A stretch of DNA of 64,000 nt from Artemia franciscana (GCF_032884065.1 NC_088873.1:6401011-6465010), one strand, 5' to 3'; positions 42,834 through 54,904 are shown, counted from the first letter of the stretch. The notes: generated from the sequence alone by a model not told the origin. A program made the numbers and translations.

Positions 42834-44727
42834 ACAAGAGCTAAGAGCTCATATGGGACTTTTGACGAGGTCGGAAGAGCCAAGAGCTCATATGGTATGA
42901 GCTCTAGCAAAATTCTAAGAATCAATAGATTGCTTTAAAAGGAAAATCAGAGGCTTAATTCCGGTCGGGATTTAAAATAAGAGCTCTGAGTCACGAGGTC
43001 CTTCTAAATATTAAAATTTATTAAGATCCGATCACCCACTCGTAAGTTAAAAATACCTCAATTTTCCAATTTTTCCTCTCCTTTCAGCCCCCCCCCCCAG
43101 ATGGTCAAATCGGGGAAAACGACTTTAACAAGTCAATTTGTGCAGCTCCCTGACATGCCTACCAATTTTCATCATCCTAGCACGGCCAGAAGCACCAAAC
43201 TCGCCAAAGCACTGAACCCCACCACCTAACTCCACCAAAGAGAACGGATCCAGTCCGGTTACGTCAATCACGTATCTACGACATTTATAAGCGTTTTCAA
43301 AGATTTCAGGTTTCCCCCTCCAACTATCCCCAATGTCAAAAGATCTGGTCGGGATTTGAAATAAGAGCTCTGAGACATGAGTTCCCCTCCAACCCTCTAT
43401 GTCCCCGCATCCGATTCGAATTGAGAATGGAGCATCTGAGACATAAGATTCTTCTATATATCAAGTTTCATTAAGATCCGATCACCCATTCGTAAGATAC
43501 CTCGATTTTCACGTTTTCCAAGAATTCCGGTTTCCCCCTCCAACTCCCTTCAATGTCACCAGATCTGGTCGAGATTTAAAATGAAAGTTCTAAAGCACAA
43601 AATCCTTCTAGATATCAAATTTCATTAAAATCTGATCACCCGTTCGTAAGTTATAAATACCTCATTTTTTCTAATTTTTCCGAATTACTCCCCCCCCCCA
43701 ACTCCACCACAGAGAGCAGATCCGATCCGGTTATGTCAGTCACCTATCTTGGACTTGTGCTTATTCTTTCCGCCAAATTTCATCCTGATCTCTCTGCTTT
43801 AAGCGTTTTCCAAAATTTCTGGTCCCCTCCCCTAAAGACACAGGATCCGGTCGGGATTTAAAATGAGTTTTGAGGTCCTTCTAAATATGAAATTTCATTA
43901 AGATACGATCACTCTTTCGTAAGTCAAAAATACCTCATCTTTTCTATTTTTAGAATTAACCCTCTCCCCAACTCCCCCAAAGCGAGCATATCCGTTCCGG
44001 TTATGTTAATCCCGTATCTAGGACTTGTGCTTATTTTTCCCACCAAGTTTCATCCCGATCCCTCCACTCTAAGCATTTTTCAAGATTTTAGGTTCTCCCC
44101 CAACTTCCCCTTCACTGGATCCGGTCGGGATTTACGATAAGAGCTCTGAGACACGATGTCCTTCTAAACATCAAATTTCATTAAGATCTGATGACTCCTT
44201 CGAAATTTAAAGTACCTCATTTCTTTAATTTTTCAGAATTAACCCTCCTCCCCCAAAGAGAGCGGATACGTTCCGGTTATTTCAATGAAGTATCTAGGAC
44301 TTATGATTATTTTTACCACCAAGTTTTATCCCGATCCCTCCACTCTAAGCGTTTTCCAAGATTTTAGGCCCCTCCCCCGAACTCCCCCCAATGTCCCGGA
44401 TCTGGTTGGGATTTGAAATAAGAGCTCTGAGACACGATATCCTTCCAAACATCAAATTTTATTAAGATCCCATCACCCGTTCGTAAGTTAAAAATACTTC
44501 ATTTTTTCTATTTTTTTCGAATTTACCGACCCCCCACTCCCTCCTAGATGGTCAAATCGCGAAAACGACTATTTCTAATTTAATCTGGTCCGGTCCCTGA
44601 GACGCCTGCCAAATTTCATCGTCCTAGCTTACCTGGAAGTGCCTAAAGTAGCAAAACCGGGACAGACAGACCGACAGACCGACAGAATTTGCGATCGCTA
44701 TATGTCACTTGGTTAATACCAAGTGCC
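42834..44727 (+). repeat. Family R-F array, copy 2 (complete ends)
   Basis: It starts acaagagctaagagctcata, where gagct/agctc form small palindromes. It then holds about six units as in copy 1 and closes with a gacagacagaccgacaga block and the hairpin cacttggt-taat-accaagtg (44,706-44,725). The start (atatgggacttttgacgag) and the reverse complement of the end (tatggcacttgg) are similar, so the whole array behaves as one mobile unit. No protein is encoded. Confidence 0.85.
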
Positions 44728-44879
44728 ATAAAAAGTGAAACCACTTTAAACTACTCCTAATTTTAGCCAACACTATAGCTAAATCTTACGAAACCGAACT
44801 GTAACCAATGAAAAAAAAAGTCTAAGAAAACGCTACAGATCGTGTAAGGGAGACTATGAAAAAAAGATGGCCGGCGTTT

Positions 44880-45035
44880 ACCCTCCCTCCCCCCACCGAA
44901 AGTATCCCCCAGAAAATCCCCTCTTTTGGAAAATACCCCAAATGAATATACCCCCACGGAAAATACCTCCTGTGGAAAATACCCCACCGGTGAAAAAAAT
45001 TCCCCGTGGAAATTACCCCCCCCCCGTGGGAAATA
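44880..45035 (+). repeat. GGAAAATACCCC minisatellite
   Basis: About eight imperfect units of 15-25 bases (cccccacggaaaatacctcc) are present. Related sequence is seen at 42.3-42.6 and 54.4-54.9 kb. Confidence 0.7.
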
Positions 45036-45039
45036 AGGA

Positions 45040-45875
45040 TTTCCAAATTTTATCTGAGTTTTTTTCCGTAGGAGGGAAGGAATCTTGGTACTTATGTATT
45101 GTACACCACTCACTCAAGTTTACGCTGTGTAAAACTCGAGAATAAACCGGCTTCTTTGTTAGTTTCTTTCAGCTTAGCGTGAGACTAGGCAAAGACAAGT
45201 GACAGAATAAATGGGAAATATACAATTTGGCCTATATATTTGCGCATAAGGGGAGGGGGGAGTAAAGTGTTCGGACAGTAAACCCCTAGAACCGAAAAAA
45301 AAACACTGACAGTTTTTGTCGTTTTAAATTTTAATGTCGCTTTTTCACTTCATTTAAAAGAACAAGTCTCTTAATTCATTTCATTTTTAATAGTGTCGCG
45401 AATTCAAACTGTAAGCACTAATTCGCCCTGGTCATTAACGTTCCATGCAAGTATAGAGGTTAAAAGATCTCATTCTAATTATAACACATATTTAAAAAAG
45501 TGTTCTGAGACATGTTATGTAATAGCTTATCTTTTGTACAAAAAATATAAAAGATAAGCTTATTAGTTGTTAATTAGGCTCCGTTTAAGTTTGCATCATT
45601 GTGTGACTTCATTTCTGTTTTTCTTAAATTACGATTAATGAAAAAATTCTACAAAAGAAGTTTTTGAAAGAAAAGTAAAGAGCTATAATAAACCAACAAA
45701 GAGTTGAAATAAAGTCAAATTATTTTCCAAACGCAAAATCACAATAAATAAATAAATGAAACCAAAACGACCAGAAATTATAACAAATAACCAAGTTGAC
45801 CTCAAAATAATCAGGTAATAAGATGAGTTGTGCTGACGACCCATATGTCTTCTAAAGACCAGGACATAATTTGCG
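45040..45875. other. Mostly unrecognised, ending in R-D
   Basis: No gene was seen. The stretch at 45,640-45,870 is an R-D copy (aagtaaagagctataataaa, then aaatgaaaccaaaacgacca). Confidence 0.4.
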
Positions 45876-45879
45876 CTTT

Positions 45880-46745
45880 GAGCGACTCAACCGAATAGTA
45901 ACCAAAATCCTAAAAAAAAACTGAATTTTGATAACAATAGATACATTGAAAGTACTGGCTTTTTCAGTCGATTCCAAGTATATAAAGTTCATCAAGTTTA
46001 ATGTTATGCATCAAAAGGTATGAGCCTGAGAAAATTTGCACAGATTTTCAAAAAAGGAGGACCCCCAAGACGAAAAGCGATCCAAACAAAAATACCACCA
46101 TTAAATTCAGTATGTCATCGAACTCTACTGTGAAGTTTTCGAGCTCATATCTACGCAAATGAGGAATTTTTGGAAATTTTTTGGCAGAAGAAAGACCAAG
46201 GATGTGGGTTTATATGTTTTTTTTATCGTTTTTTTCAGGGCTGATTGTATCGTCCCAATGGTCCTTCAAGATCAGAAAGGAGGCCTTTCGAACGGAAAAA
46301 AAGTTATAGTGCCCTAGTTTTGTGACCAAAAAGATTGGAGGGCACCTAGTCCCCCCCAAATCCATTTTCTCCCTAAGGGCATCTGATCATAATTTTAAGT
46401 TAGCCATCTAATGCAGCATAGTTGAAAGTTCTACTATATTTTTGAACAAATGGCTATATCAAAACTCAAAACAAAAAATCAACATTATACAAAACGAACA
46501 GAAATTATTCCGTATATGAGGGGTTGTCCCCTCCTCAATATCTTGCTCTTTACGCTAAAACTGTTAGCACTTCTAAAAAGCTTTCAATTTTAATTAAGCG
46601 GCCCCTGTGTTTCAGTAGCCGTTCTTAAAAAATTGGGTTTAACAGTCAAAATTTACCGTAAAGAGTAAGATATTGAGGAGGGGCCAAGCCTTCATATACG
46701 GAATAATTACTGTTTGAGTTTTAAGGTTGCTCCTACTTTCAGTGA
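45880..46745 (+). repeat. R-B copy followed by R-A foldback copy
   Basis: R-B blocks fill 45,900-46,460 (aaggtatgagcctgagaaaa, ggagggcacctagtcccccc). R-A arms follow at 46,490-46,560 and, inverted, at 46,655-46,740. The same R-B then R-A order is found at 3.1-4.5 kb. Confidence 0.75.
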
Positions 46746-46749
46746 AAAA

Positions 46750-47263
46750 AATTGTTTTTTTTATTTAATTTATGTTCGTTTTCCTACTAGTGCAGATAAG
46801 TCTGGCTCACCCTCCATGAACTATAACCCTCCTCACGGGAAACTCCATGAAAATTTCATCAAACATTAAGTACGACTCTCCCCCCTCGTCAAGTTCCCTC
46901 CAGACAGTTCCATCCTCACTGAAAATAACAATCTTTTAAAAGTATTTACATAATCTTTATTAGGCTCTTCACCTACCAGGTTATTCATTTTATTAAAATC
47001 TTCTCTTTTAGTCTCATGCTCACCTAAATTGTCATTTTTATTATTAATGTTGAACCTCGATAGACACTCAGGTAGAGAATCAGGCGATAATCGACTGCCT
47101 TGTTAAAGCGCAAAAATAGGCGATTGCACGAACTTGAAACATCTATATTGCATTTGAAATTTTACCGAGATATTACTCACACCCTGTGGATATGGACGTT
47201 TTCAATAGATATCACGAACCAAGTGCATGATAAAATAGGTTCTTTGGAGCACCTCATAAACAC
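46750..47263. other. Sequence without a recognisable gene
   Basis: Only C-rich remnants (46,800-46,925) and AT-rich sequence are present. Confidence 0.35.
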
Positions 47264-47275
47264 GCAAGTGACATA

Positions 47276-47613
47276 AGGTAAAAAAAAAGGTAAAGGATAC
47301 GACATTAGACTTTACAGTCCCTACCGGCGGTGCTGATCTCCGTTTCTTGGCCCTTCAGCCAGGAAGTGCAATGGGGGGTTGGGGGCCAACCATCCTGTGC
47401 TTTCGCACACCCTTCCTGTTTACCTTCCCCAGATTTCTCCAGGTACCCATTTAAAGCTGGGTCGACTCTGGCTAAGCTTACAGAGTCACGCCACTGACTC
47501 CCGTCCCAAACTGAACAATTGGGTACACTGGGATTCGAATCCGCGTCCTTTCAGACAAAGGATCCCAAATCCAGCGCATCAACCGACTCGGCTAGGACGG
47601 CAAGTAGGACGCG
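47276..47613 (-). mobile_element. tRNA-derived SINE, minus-strand copy
   Basis: Read on the minus strand it starts gccgtcctagccgagtcggt, a polymerase III box A, followed by box B ggattcgaatcc (47,531-47,542). The body ends with gagatcagca and a T-rich ttaccttttttttttacc-like tail. The 12-bp direct repeat gcaagtgacata flanks it at 47,264-47,275 and 47,614-47,625, a clear target duplication. The body matches the plus-strand SINE at 49,803-50,095. Confidence 0.9.
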
Positions 47614-47625
47614 GCAAGTGACATA

Positions 47626-48420
47626 GATTGAATAACAATCATATGGGCCTGTTGAATATTGTTATTTGCATTCCAAAATACGACATGATAAAAATAATCG
47701 GTACGTACTTTGTTTTATAAGTGCCGAAGAACTAAAATCCTAGCCTCTTTTGATCATTATGAGCCTATAAGGTGTTATATTATACCGGTATGAACCATTT
47801 TACGATGAAGATAATGCAAATAATTATTGTTAATACTAGTAGCGATACCAACTTCTCCAACTCCAACGTCTTATTGAATACACTCAAGGCCGTATCCGGG
47901 CTGGGGAGTTGGGGGTTTGAACCCCTCGGAAATGTTGTCCGACTCGTAAAAAAATGAATATAAACAAATTTTTGATGCTTTTCTTAAAGGTTTTTTGTAA
48001 CCCCCCTGAAAAAATCCTGGATATGTTCTTGAATATATTTGTTGTTCTTTTTTTCTTTTTGTTACTAGCACATCCTCCAAAGCGACCCCTTTGGTATACT
48101 ATCGATTGATTTTGTCTCTGAACTTTTTTTTATAATGAATTATTATTACTACTAATGATAACTGACTTTTGGAACACACAAAGAGGGGAAGTGAATTAAG
48201 CCGGGATATAAATGAATTTTCGGCTATGTTGCCGATGAAATGTGTTAGTTTTTGTTTGTAGTTCTGGCCAAGTAAAAAGCAGTAGTACGTCACATTTTTC
48301 TATATTGTCGACGGCCTGTATGGAAAAGTACATATTATCTTTTTCTGTGAGCCATCTCAGTTGACAAGGGCCCTTTCAATGCTTTTCTGACAAAATGGCT
48401 CAATTTACTTTAGAATTACA
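47626..48420. other. Sequence without a recognisable gene
   Basis: Nothing was recognised. Open frames are short. Confidence 0.35.
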
Positions 48421-48424
48421 ACAA

Positions 48425-49802
48425 CAACTACTACTTCTACCACTACTAACAACTCATCGTAGCAGCAAGCCACATGAAGCCAACACAGCTACGCACGCTC
48501 CTCCTCCAATGTATTCAAAGCCTCCCTCTTTATACCCACCCAAGAAGTTCCCATCCCCATTACAATTTTCCTCACAACATTCTCCCACCCCAACCGAGGA
48601 CGTCCTGCTTTTCATTTAGCCTTAGACAGTTGGCCAAATAGGACAATCTTTGGCAATCTGTCATCCTTCATCCGCAAAACGCGCACTAGCCATCTCAACC
48701 TTACTCTCACCTTAGCCCTAGAAGGCGGGATTGGGCCACACTTTTCGTACAGGCTACTATTTGAGATACAGCCATTCAGTTGGGTACCCAAAAAAATTCG
48801 TAGGCAAATTCCCTGGGAAACATCTAGCAAGTCTTCCCCCGTTCCTCGGATCATCCATGATTCTGAACCATACTTGACCTGTGTCATGAGTGTATCTTCC
48901 AATATTCTAATCTTGGTTCGTAAATTTATCTTCCTATCCTTGAAAAAACAAAAAACTTCCTATCTTTTCAACAGTGAAAAAACACACCCTGGGCCTTGGC
49001 TATTCAACTTTTAACATTTTCACTGCACCCGCCGTCTTTGCTAATAATACTACCAAGGTAAGCGAAGCTGTGTCCATTTAATAGATATTTTTGTTACCCA
49101 ACGTCACCTTTTCATCTTAACTTAATCCTAGTCTTAGCGACTTAGTTCAATTAACATTAATTTTCAAAGCTATTCATGCACTCTGAACTCATAAAACCTC
49201 TAAAGGTTCATTCATTTTGCTAACACTCTCATCTAGGATGCTTAAATCATTAGTTTAGTTTAAGTCCCGCAAAGATTTACTTCCCCATTTGATTTCTTGT
49301 TCTCTCACTGCCTTTGCTGTCCTCCTTAAGAAAAGGTACATCAAAATTATCCATAAAAATGGGGATAGGACGCAACCCTGCTTAACTCCTGATTTAATAC
49401 GAAACCAGCTACTAACCTCCTTTCCAATCGTAACGTCATCAGTATTATCTTCTTACATAACAGTAAACACTTTAATATATTTGTCTGGTATAATACCATG
49501 CAAGGATAAGACTTCATCTAAACAACTTCATCTATACTAAAAAGACTTCTATCGCTAAACTTCATCTATCCGCTGAATCAAAACGCTCGCTCATAATCTA
49601 TAAAATCGAGAAGTGAAGATATTTGGTGACTAAAGCACTTTTCAATAATTAACCCACGAGCAAAAATTTGTTTGAAACACCCTCTACCCTTCGAAAAACC
49701 ACACTTTTCTTCTCTTAAAACTTGGTCTACAGCATCTCCAAATCTAAAAAGTATAATCATACTAAGTAATTTGCTGCCTATAGAAACCAGGCTAATGCCT
49801 CT
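48425..49802 (-). mobile_element. Decayed, 5'-truncated RTE copy
   Basis: This minus-strand copy of the element at 21.7-25.5 kb begins at a (TAG)n-like tail (48,425-48,450) and extends to about codon 541 of the intact frame (gaaaccaggctaatgcctct at 49,783-49,802). Recognisable pieces are LLDVSQGICLRIFLGTQL and LRWLVRVLRMKDDRLPKIV (48,612-48,902) and LREEKCGFSKGRGC with FIDYERAF (49,578-49,760). Many indels and stops interrupt it, including the loss of the YADD region reading frame. The 5' truncation is usual for target-primed insertion. Confidence 0.9.
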
Positions 49803-50095
49803 AAGGCCGTCCTGGCTAAGTGGTTGGCGCTGGTTTGAGAATTCTTTGTCAATGGGGTACGGGTTTGATCCCAGGCATAGCCAGTTATCTGGTTTGGGAC
49901 GGGGGTCAGTGGCGTCAGTCTGTAAGCTCAGCCAGAGTCGGCCCAGCTTTAAATGGGTACCTGGAGAAATCTGAGGAAGGTAAGCAGGAAAGGAGTGTTC
50001 CCTTCCTGTAACACACCTCCTGACTGAAGGGCCTTGAAACGAAGATCAGCACAACCGGTTTGGACTTGTGGGCCTGGTCCCGTCTTACTTACTAC
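49803..50095 (+). mobile_element. tRNA-derived SINE, plus-strand copy
   Basis: Box A lies in tggctaagtggttggcgc (49,813-49,830) and box B-like gggtttgatcccagg at 49,861-49,875. The body follows (tttaaatgggtacctggaga, ccttgaaacgaagatcagca) with a cttacttactact tail. It shares the body with the minus-strand SINE at 47,276-47,613. It begins exactly where the decayed RTE copy ends, so the two insertions are head to head. No clear target duplication was found. Confidence 0.85.
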
Positions 50096-50104
50096 TTAAC
50101 TACT

Positions 50105-50457
50105 TTTTGTGCAACAAAAATATGCTTTAAGTCCATTGTTTTTATTTACCGTTCTCACAGTTGATCACATTATTTCTTATCTGTAGAAAGGCAAATAGCC
50201 CCTCGTTTTTAAAGTTTGATTGGTTCTAGAAGAAAAAAGACTAGACATAATCTGTGAAAGAAGAACGGGAATCCTTCCAAAAAAAATTATGTAACCATAT
50301 CACATTGGTAGTTTCAATACCAAATGAATGAAGATGTCTGCACGAGTCATGCCCTATAAGTTCATGCCACAGAATGAATTAAACATTATCTATGCGCCAA
50401 AAAGGCTAATGAAAGAAAAAAAAAATTTATGCATGAATCCTGCCCACCAAGGACCGC
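50105..50457. other. Left flank of the 289-bp satellite
   Basis: A 68-codon plus-strand frame (50,328-50,534; MPYKFMPQNELNIIYAPKRL) runs into the first satellite unit and uses its short plus-strand frame as its C-terminus. It could be the remains of the gene end from which the satellite unit came. I do not recognise it. Confidence 0.35.
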
Positions 50458-53348
50458 ATGAGTTCAATTTTCATGAGCTTGACAGACTATCTTCAACTTC
50501 TTTATTTACTCTAAACACGAATGCTATGAAATAAATGACAAAAAATCAATATTGACTAAATAATAAAGTAAACAAGGTAGAAACTAGATCTACGTTGCAT
50601 GGACAACGTGAGGTGTTGCGGCAACCTTTGTTCGGCTTCACCGAGTTAAGCGTTGTGAGAGCAACACTTTGGTTTTGTTTCCTCGCTTCGATTAAACGCT
50701 GAAGTTGTTCAATTTTCATGAGCTTATTCAATTAATTATTCAATGAGCAAGTTCAATTTTCATGAGCTTGAAAGACTATCTTCAACTTCTTTATTTACTC
50801 TGAACACGAATGCTATGAAATAAATGACAAAAAATCAATATTGACTAAATAATAAAGTAAACAAGGTAGAAACTAGATCTACGTTGCATGGACAACGTGA
50901 GGTGTTGCGGCAACCTTTGTTCGGCTTCGCCAAGTTAAGCGTTGCGAGAGCAACACTTTGGTTTTGTTTCCTCGCTCCGATTAAACGCTGAGGTTGTTCA
51001 ATTTTCATGAGCTTGTTCAATTAATTATTCAATGAGCAAGTTCAATTTTCATGAGCTTGACAGACTATCTTCAACTTCTTTATTTACTCTAAACACGAAT
51101 GCTATGAAATAAATGACAACATATCAATATTGACTAATAATAAAGTAAACAAGGTAGAAACTAGATCTACGTTGCATGGACAACGTGAGGTGTTGCGGCA
51201 ACCTTTGTTCGGCTTCACCGAGTTAAGCGTTGTGAGAGCAACACTTTGGTTTTGTTTCCTCGCTTCGATTAAACGCTGAAGTTGTTCAATTTTCATGAGC
51301 TTATTCAATTAATTATTCAATGAGCAAGTTCAATTTTCATGAGCTTGACAGACTATCTTCAACTTCTTTATTTACTCTAAACACGAATGCTATGAAATAA
51401 ATGACAAAATATCAATCTTGATTAAATAATAAAGTAAACAAGGTAGAAACTAGATCTACGTTGCATGGACAACGTGAGGTGTTGCGGCAACCTTTGTTCG
51501 GCTTCGCCAAGTTAAGCGTTGCGAGAGCAACACTTTGGTTTTGTTTCCTCGCTTCGATTAAACGCTGAAGTTATTCAATTTTCATGAGCTTGTTCAATTA
51601 ATTATTCAATGAGCAAGTTCAATTTTCATGAGCTTGACAAACTATCTTCAACTTCTTTATTTACTCTAAACACGAATGCTATGAAATAAATGACAAAATA
51701 TCAACATTGACTAAATAATAAAGTAAACAAGGTAGAAACTAGATCTACGTTGAATGGACAACATGAGGTGTTGCGGCAACCTTTGTTCGGCTTCACCGAG
51801 TTAAGCGTTGTGAGAGCAACACTTTGGTTTTGTTTCCTCGCTTTGATTAAACGCTGAAGTTGTTCAATTTTCATGAGCTTATTCAATTAATTATTCAATG
51901 AGCAAGTTCAATTTTCATGAGCTTGACAGACTATCTTCAACTTCTTTATTTACTCTAAACACGAATGCTATGAAATAAATGACAAAATATCAATATTGAC
52001 TAAATAATAAAGTAAACAAGGTAGAAACTAGATCTACGTTGCATGGACAACGTGAGGTGTTGCGGCAACCTTTATTCGGCTTCGCCAAGTTAAGCGTTGC
52101 GAGAGCAACACTTTGGTTTTGTTTCCTCGCTTCGATTAAACGCTGAAGTTGTTCAATTTTCAAGAGCTTGTTCAATTAATTATTCAATGAGCAAGTTCAA
52201 TTTTCATGAGCTTGACAGACTATCTTCAACTTCTTTATTTATTCTAAACATGAATGCTATGAAATAAATGACAAAATATCAATATTGACTAAATAATAAA
52301 GTAAACAAGGTAGAAACTAGATCTACGTTGCATGGACAACGTGAGGTGTTGCGGCAACCTTTGTTCGGCTTCACCGAGTTAAGCGTATTGAGAGCAACAC
52401 TTTGGTTTTGTTTCTTCGCTTCGATTAAACGCTGAAGTTGTTCAATTTTCATGAGCTTGTTCAATTAATTATTCAATGAGCAAGTTCAATTTTCATTAGC
52501 TTGACAGACTATCTTCAACTTCTTTATTTACTCTAAACATGAATGCTATGAAATAAATGACAAAATATCAATATTGACTAAATAATAAAGTAAACAAGGT
52601 AGAAACTAGATCTACGTTGCATGGACAACGTGAGGTGTTGCGGCAACCTTTGTTCGGCTTCACCGAGTTAAGCGTTGTGAGAGCAACACTTTGGTTTTGT
52701 TTCCTCGCTTCGATTAAACGCTGAAGTTGTTCAATTTTCATGAGCTTATTCAATTAATTATTCAATGAGCAAGTTCAATTTTCATGAGCTTGACAGACTA
52801 TCTTCAACTTCTTTATTTACTCTAAACACGAATGCTATGAAATAAATGACAAAATATCAATATTGACTAAATAATAAAGTAAACAAGGTAGAAACTAGAT
52901 CTACGTTGCATGGACAACGTGAGGTGTTGCGGCAACCTTTGTTCGGCTTCGCCAAGTTAAGCGTTGCGAGAGCAACACTTTGGTTTTGTTTCCTCGCTTC
53001 GATTAAACGATGAAGTTGTTCAATTTTCATGAGCTTGTTCAATTAATTATTCTATGAGCAAGTTCAATTTTCATGAGCTTGACAGACTATATTCAACTTC
53101 TTTATTTATTCTAAACACGAACGCTATGAAGTAAATGATAAAAAATCAATATTGACTAAATAATAAAGTAAACAAGGTAGAAACTAGATCTACGTTGCAT
53201 GGACAACGTGAGGTGTTGCGGCAACCTTTGTTCGGCTTCACCGAGTTAAGCGTTCTGAGAGCAACAGTTTGGTTTTGTTTTCTCGCTTCGATTAAACGCT
53301 GCAAGTTGTTCAATTTTCATGAGCTTGTTCAATTAATTATTCAATGAG
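50458..53348 (+). repeat. 289-bp tandem satellite, ten units, alternating subtypes
   Basis: The landmark aaactagatctacg occurs at 50,581, 50,870, 51,158, 51,447, 51,736, 52,025, 52,314, 52,603, 52,892 and 53,181, a spacing of 289 (once 288). Type A units have cttcaccgagttaagcg (units 1, 3, 5, 7, 8, 10). Type B units have cttcgccaagttaagcg (units 2, 4, 6, 9). Units 1-7 therefore alternate strictly, a 578-bp higher-order repeat. Every unit has three neighbouring GTTG/CAAC hairpins. In type B the third is gttgc-gaga-gcaac. A minus-strand frame of about 57-61 codons and a plus-strand frame of 26 codons recur in most units. The array ends cleanly at 53,348. Confidence 0.95.
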
Positions 53349-53349
53349 C

Positions 53350-53695
53350 AAATAAATGACAAACAATCAATATTAGATAAATAATAAAATAAACAATGTG
53401 AAAATGAACAAAAAACACATTATACAATAAATAATAAAAACGAATGCTATGAACTCGTGAAACTCTTAAAAAACAAAGCTGGGTCAAACGAGTGATGACA
53501 AACAACCTCGAGCTTTCTTTAATCAGTCCTACTTTTTCCCTACACGAATCCAACTGTCTAAAGCAGGGGAGTAGTTGAACTACGTTTTAGTGAGAAGAAC
53601 AGGCGCTTCCCTTGAGTTCATTTAAAACAAAGGTGCGTGGATTTGTTTCAGTTAGTAAAGTCCAGTTGCTAGCAGCAAGATACATCGCCCTTTCA
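53350..53695. other. Right flank of the satellite
   Basis: The sequence aaataaatgacaaa resumes as in a unit but then diverges (53,349-53,450). No gene was seen. Confidence 0.4.
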
Positions 53696-53699
53696 AAAA

Positions 53700-54900
53700 G
53701 TTCATGGTAACGAACTGTAAGTAAGGAGCGACTCGGCTCAATAGTAACAGAAATCTTGAAAAACAAGTTTTGGTATCAATGGATGTATCAAAAGAATCAG
53801 CTTATTACGCAGATTCCAAATATATAAGATGCAGCATGTTTAGCGTTGCCCATCAAAAGTTACGAACATGAGAAAATTTACCTGATTTTTGAAATAGAGA
53901 GAAACACCTTCCTAAAATTCAAAAAAAATCTGGACTAACACCACACCATCAGATTCAGCATATCTGAGAACTCCACTGCAGAAGTTTTAAGCTTCCATAT
54001 ACAAAATGCGGAATTTCGCTATTTTTGCCAGAAAACAGATCACGGATGCGTGTTTATTTCTTGCTTTTTTCTCCAGGGGGTCTCATTGAAATAATGGTCC
54101 TAGAAATTCGGTAGAGGGCGCATTCGAACGAAAAAGTTTTAGTGCCCCTTTTAAGTGTCTAAAAAGATTGGAGGGCAACTGGTCCCCATCACACGCCCAT
54201 TTATTTCCCAAAGTTATGTGATGAAAACTTTGAGATAACCATTTTGTTCAGTATAGTGAAAAAATTAAATAATTATGTCTTTAGGGGTAAAATAACCCCC
54301 CCCCCCCCAACAATCCGTGGGGAGAGGCCTATAAGTTATGACATTTGCCCTTTGTTTACGTATAGTATTTGTATTTTGGGAAGTATAAAGACATTTTTGG
54401 ACGGGGAAGCAGGTTGTGCTTGGTGTGGATTTCCATTGGGAGAATCTTTCTTGAGAAGAGAAATTTTCGGGGGGGGGGGTGTATTTTCCAGGGATAACAT
54501 TACACTGGGAGGATTTGGAAGAATTCTTATACAAACGTCTTTTGAATTATCTTAGATTCTCTTTGCCAACTGACTTTTGTGTGTGAAGATGTTCGGGGGA
54601 AATATCAAGGGGCTATTTTCCGCATGTTTTGATTTCCGGAAAACATTTCCACGGAAGGAAGAATTTCCGGAGTGATCGATAAACCGATTAGAGATTAAAG
54701 TCTTTTTCAAATGAAAGTATGCTAATGATTATTTCAGGCTGAATTGTCTGCGAAGAATTTTACGGGAGGAGGATTTTCAGAGAGGATGGAACTGTCGAGG
54801 GAACCTGACGGGTGGAGTATACTTTACGTTGGAAGAAATTTTCACAGAGGAGTTTCTCAGTTTGTCGTGAGGGGGTACATTTCATGGCAGATTCACCTGC
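53700..54900 (+). repeat. Family R-B, copy with extended C/G-rich end
   Basis: It follows the R-B order seen at 3.1 kb: catggtaacgaactgtaagt, atcaaaagttacgaacatga, cagatcacggatgcgtgttt and ggagggcaactgg. From 54,290 on it has oligo-C, then G-rich ggaagaattt/tttccagggat words related to the C-rich repeats at 42.3 and 44.9 kb. Confidence 0.7.
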
Positions 54901-54904
54901 ATTA

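Noticed and set aside
42834-44727. R-F as a Helitron
   Set aside because: There is a terminal hairpin, but no CTRR-type end after it and no TC start. The short inverted similarity of both ends does not fit either.
44763-45145. Overlapping frames of 74-116 codons on both strands
   Set aside because: They arise from the ggaaaatacccc minisatellite, which is open in several frames.
47531-47594. True tRNA gene
   Set aside because: Box A and box B are present, but the sequence does not fold into a full tRNA and is part of a longer SINE body with a target duplication.
50458-53348. CRISPR-like array
   Set aside because: The repeat is 289 bp with no unique spacers and the context is a eukaryotic genome. 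It is a satellite.
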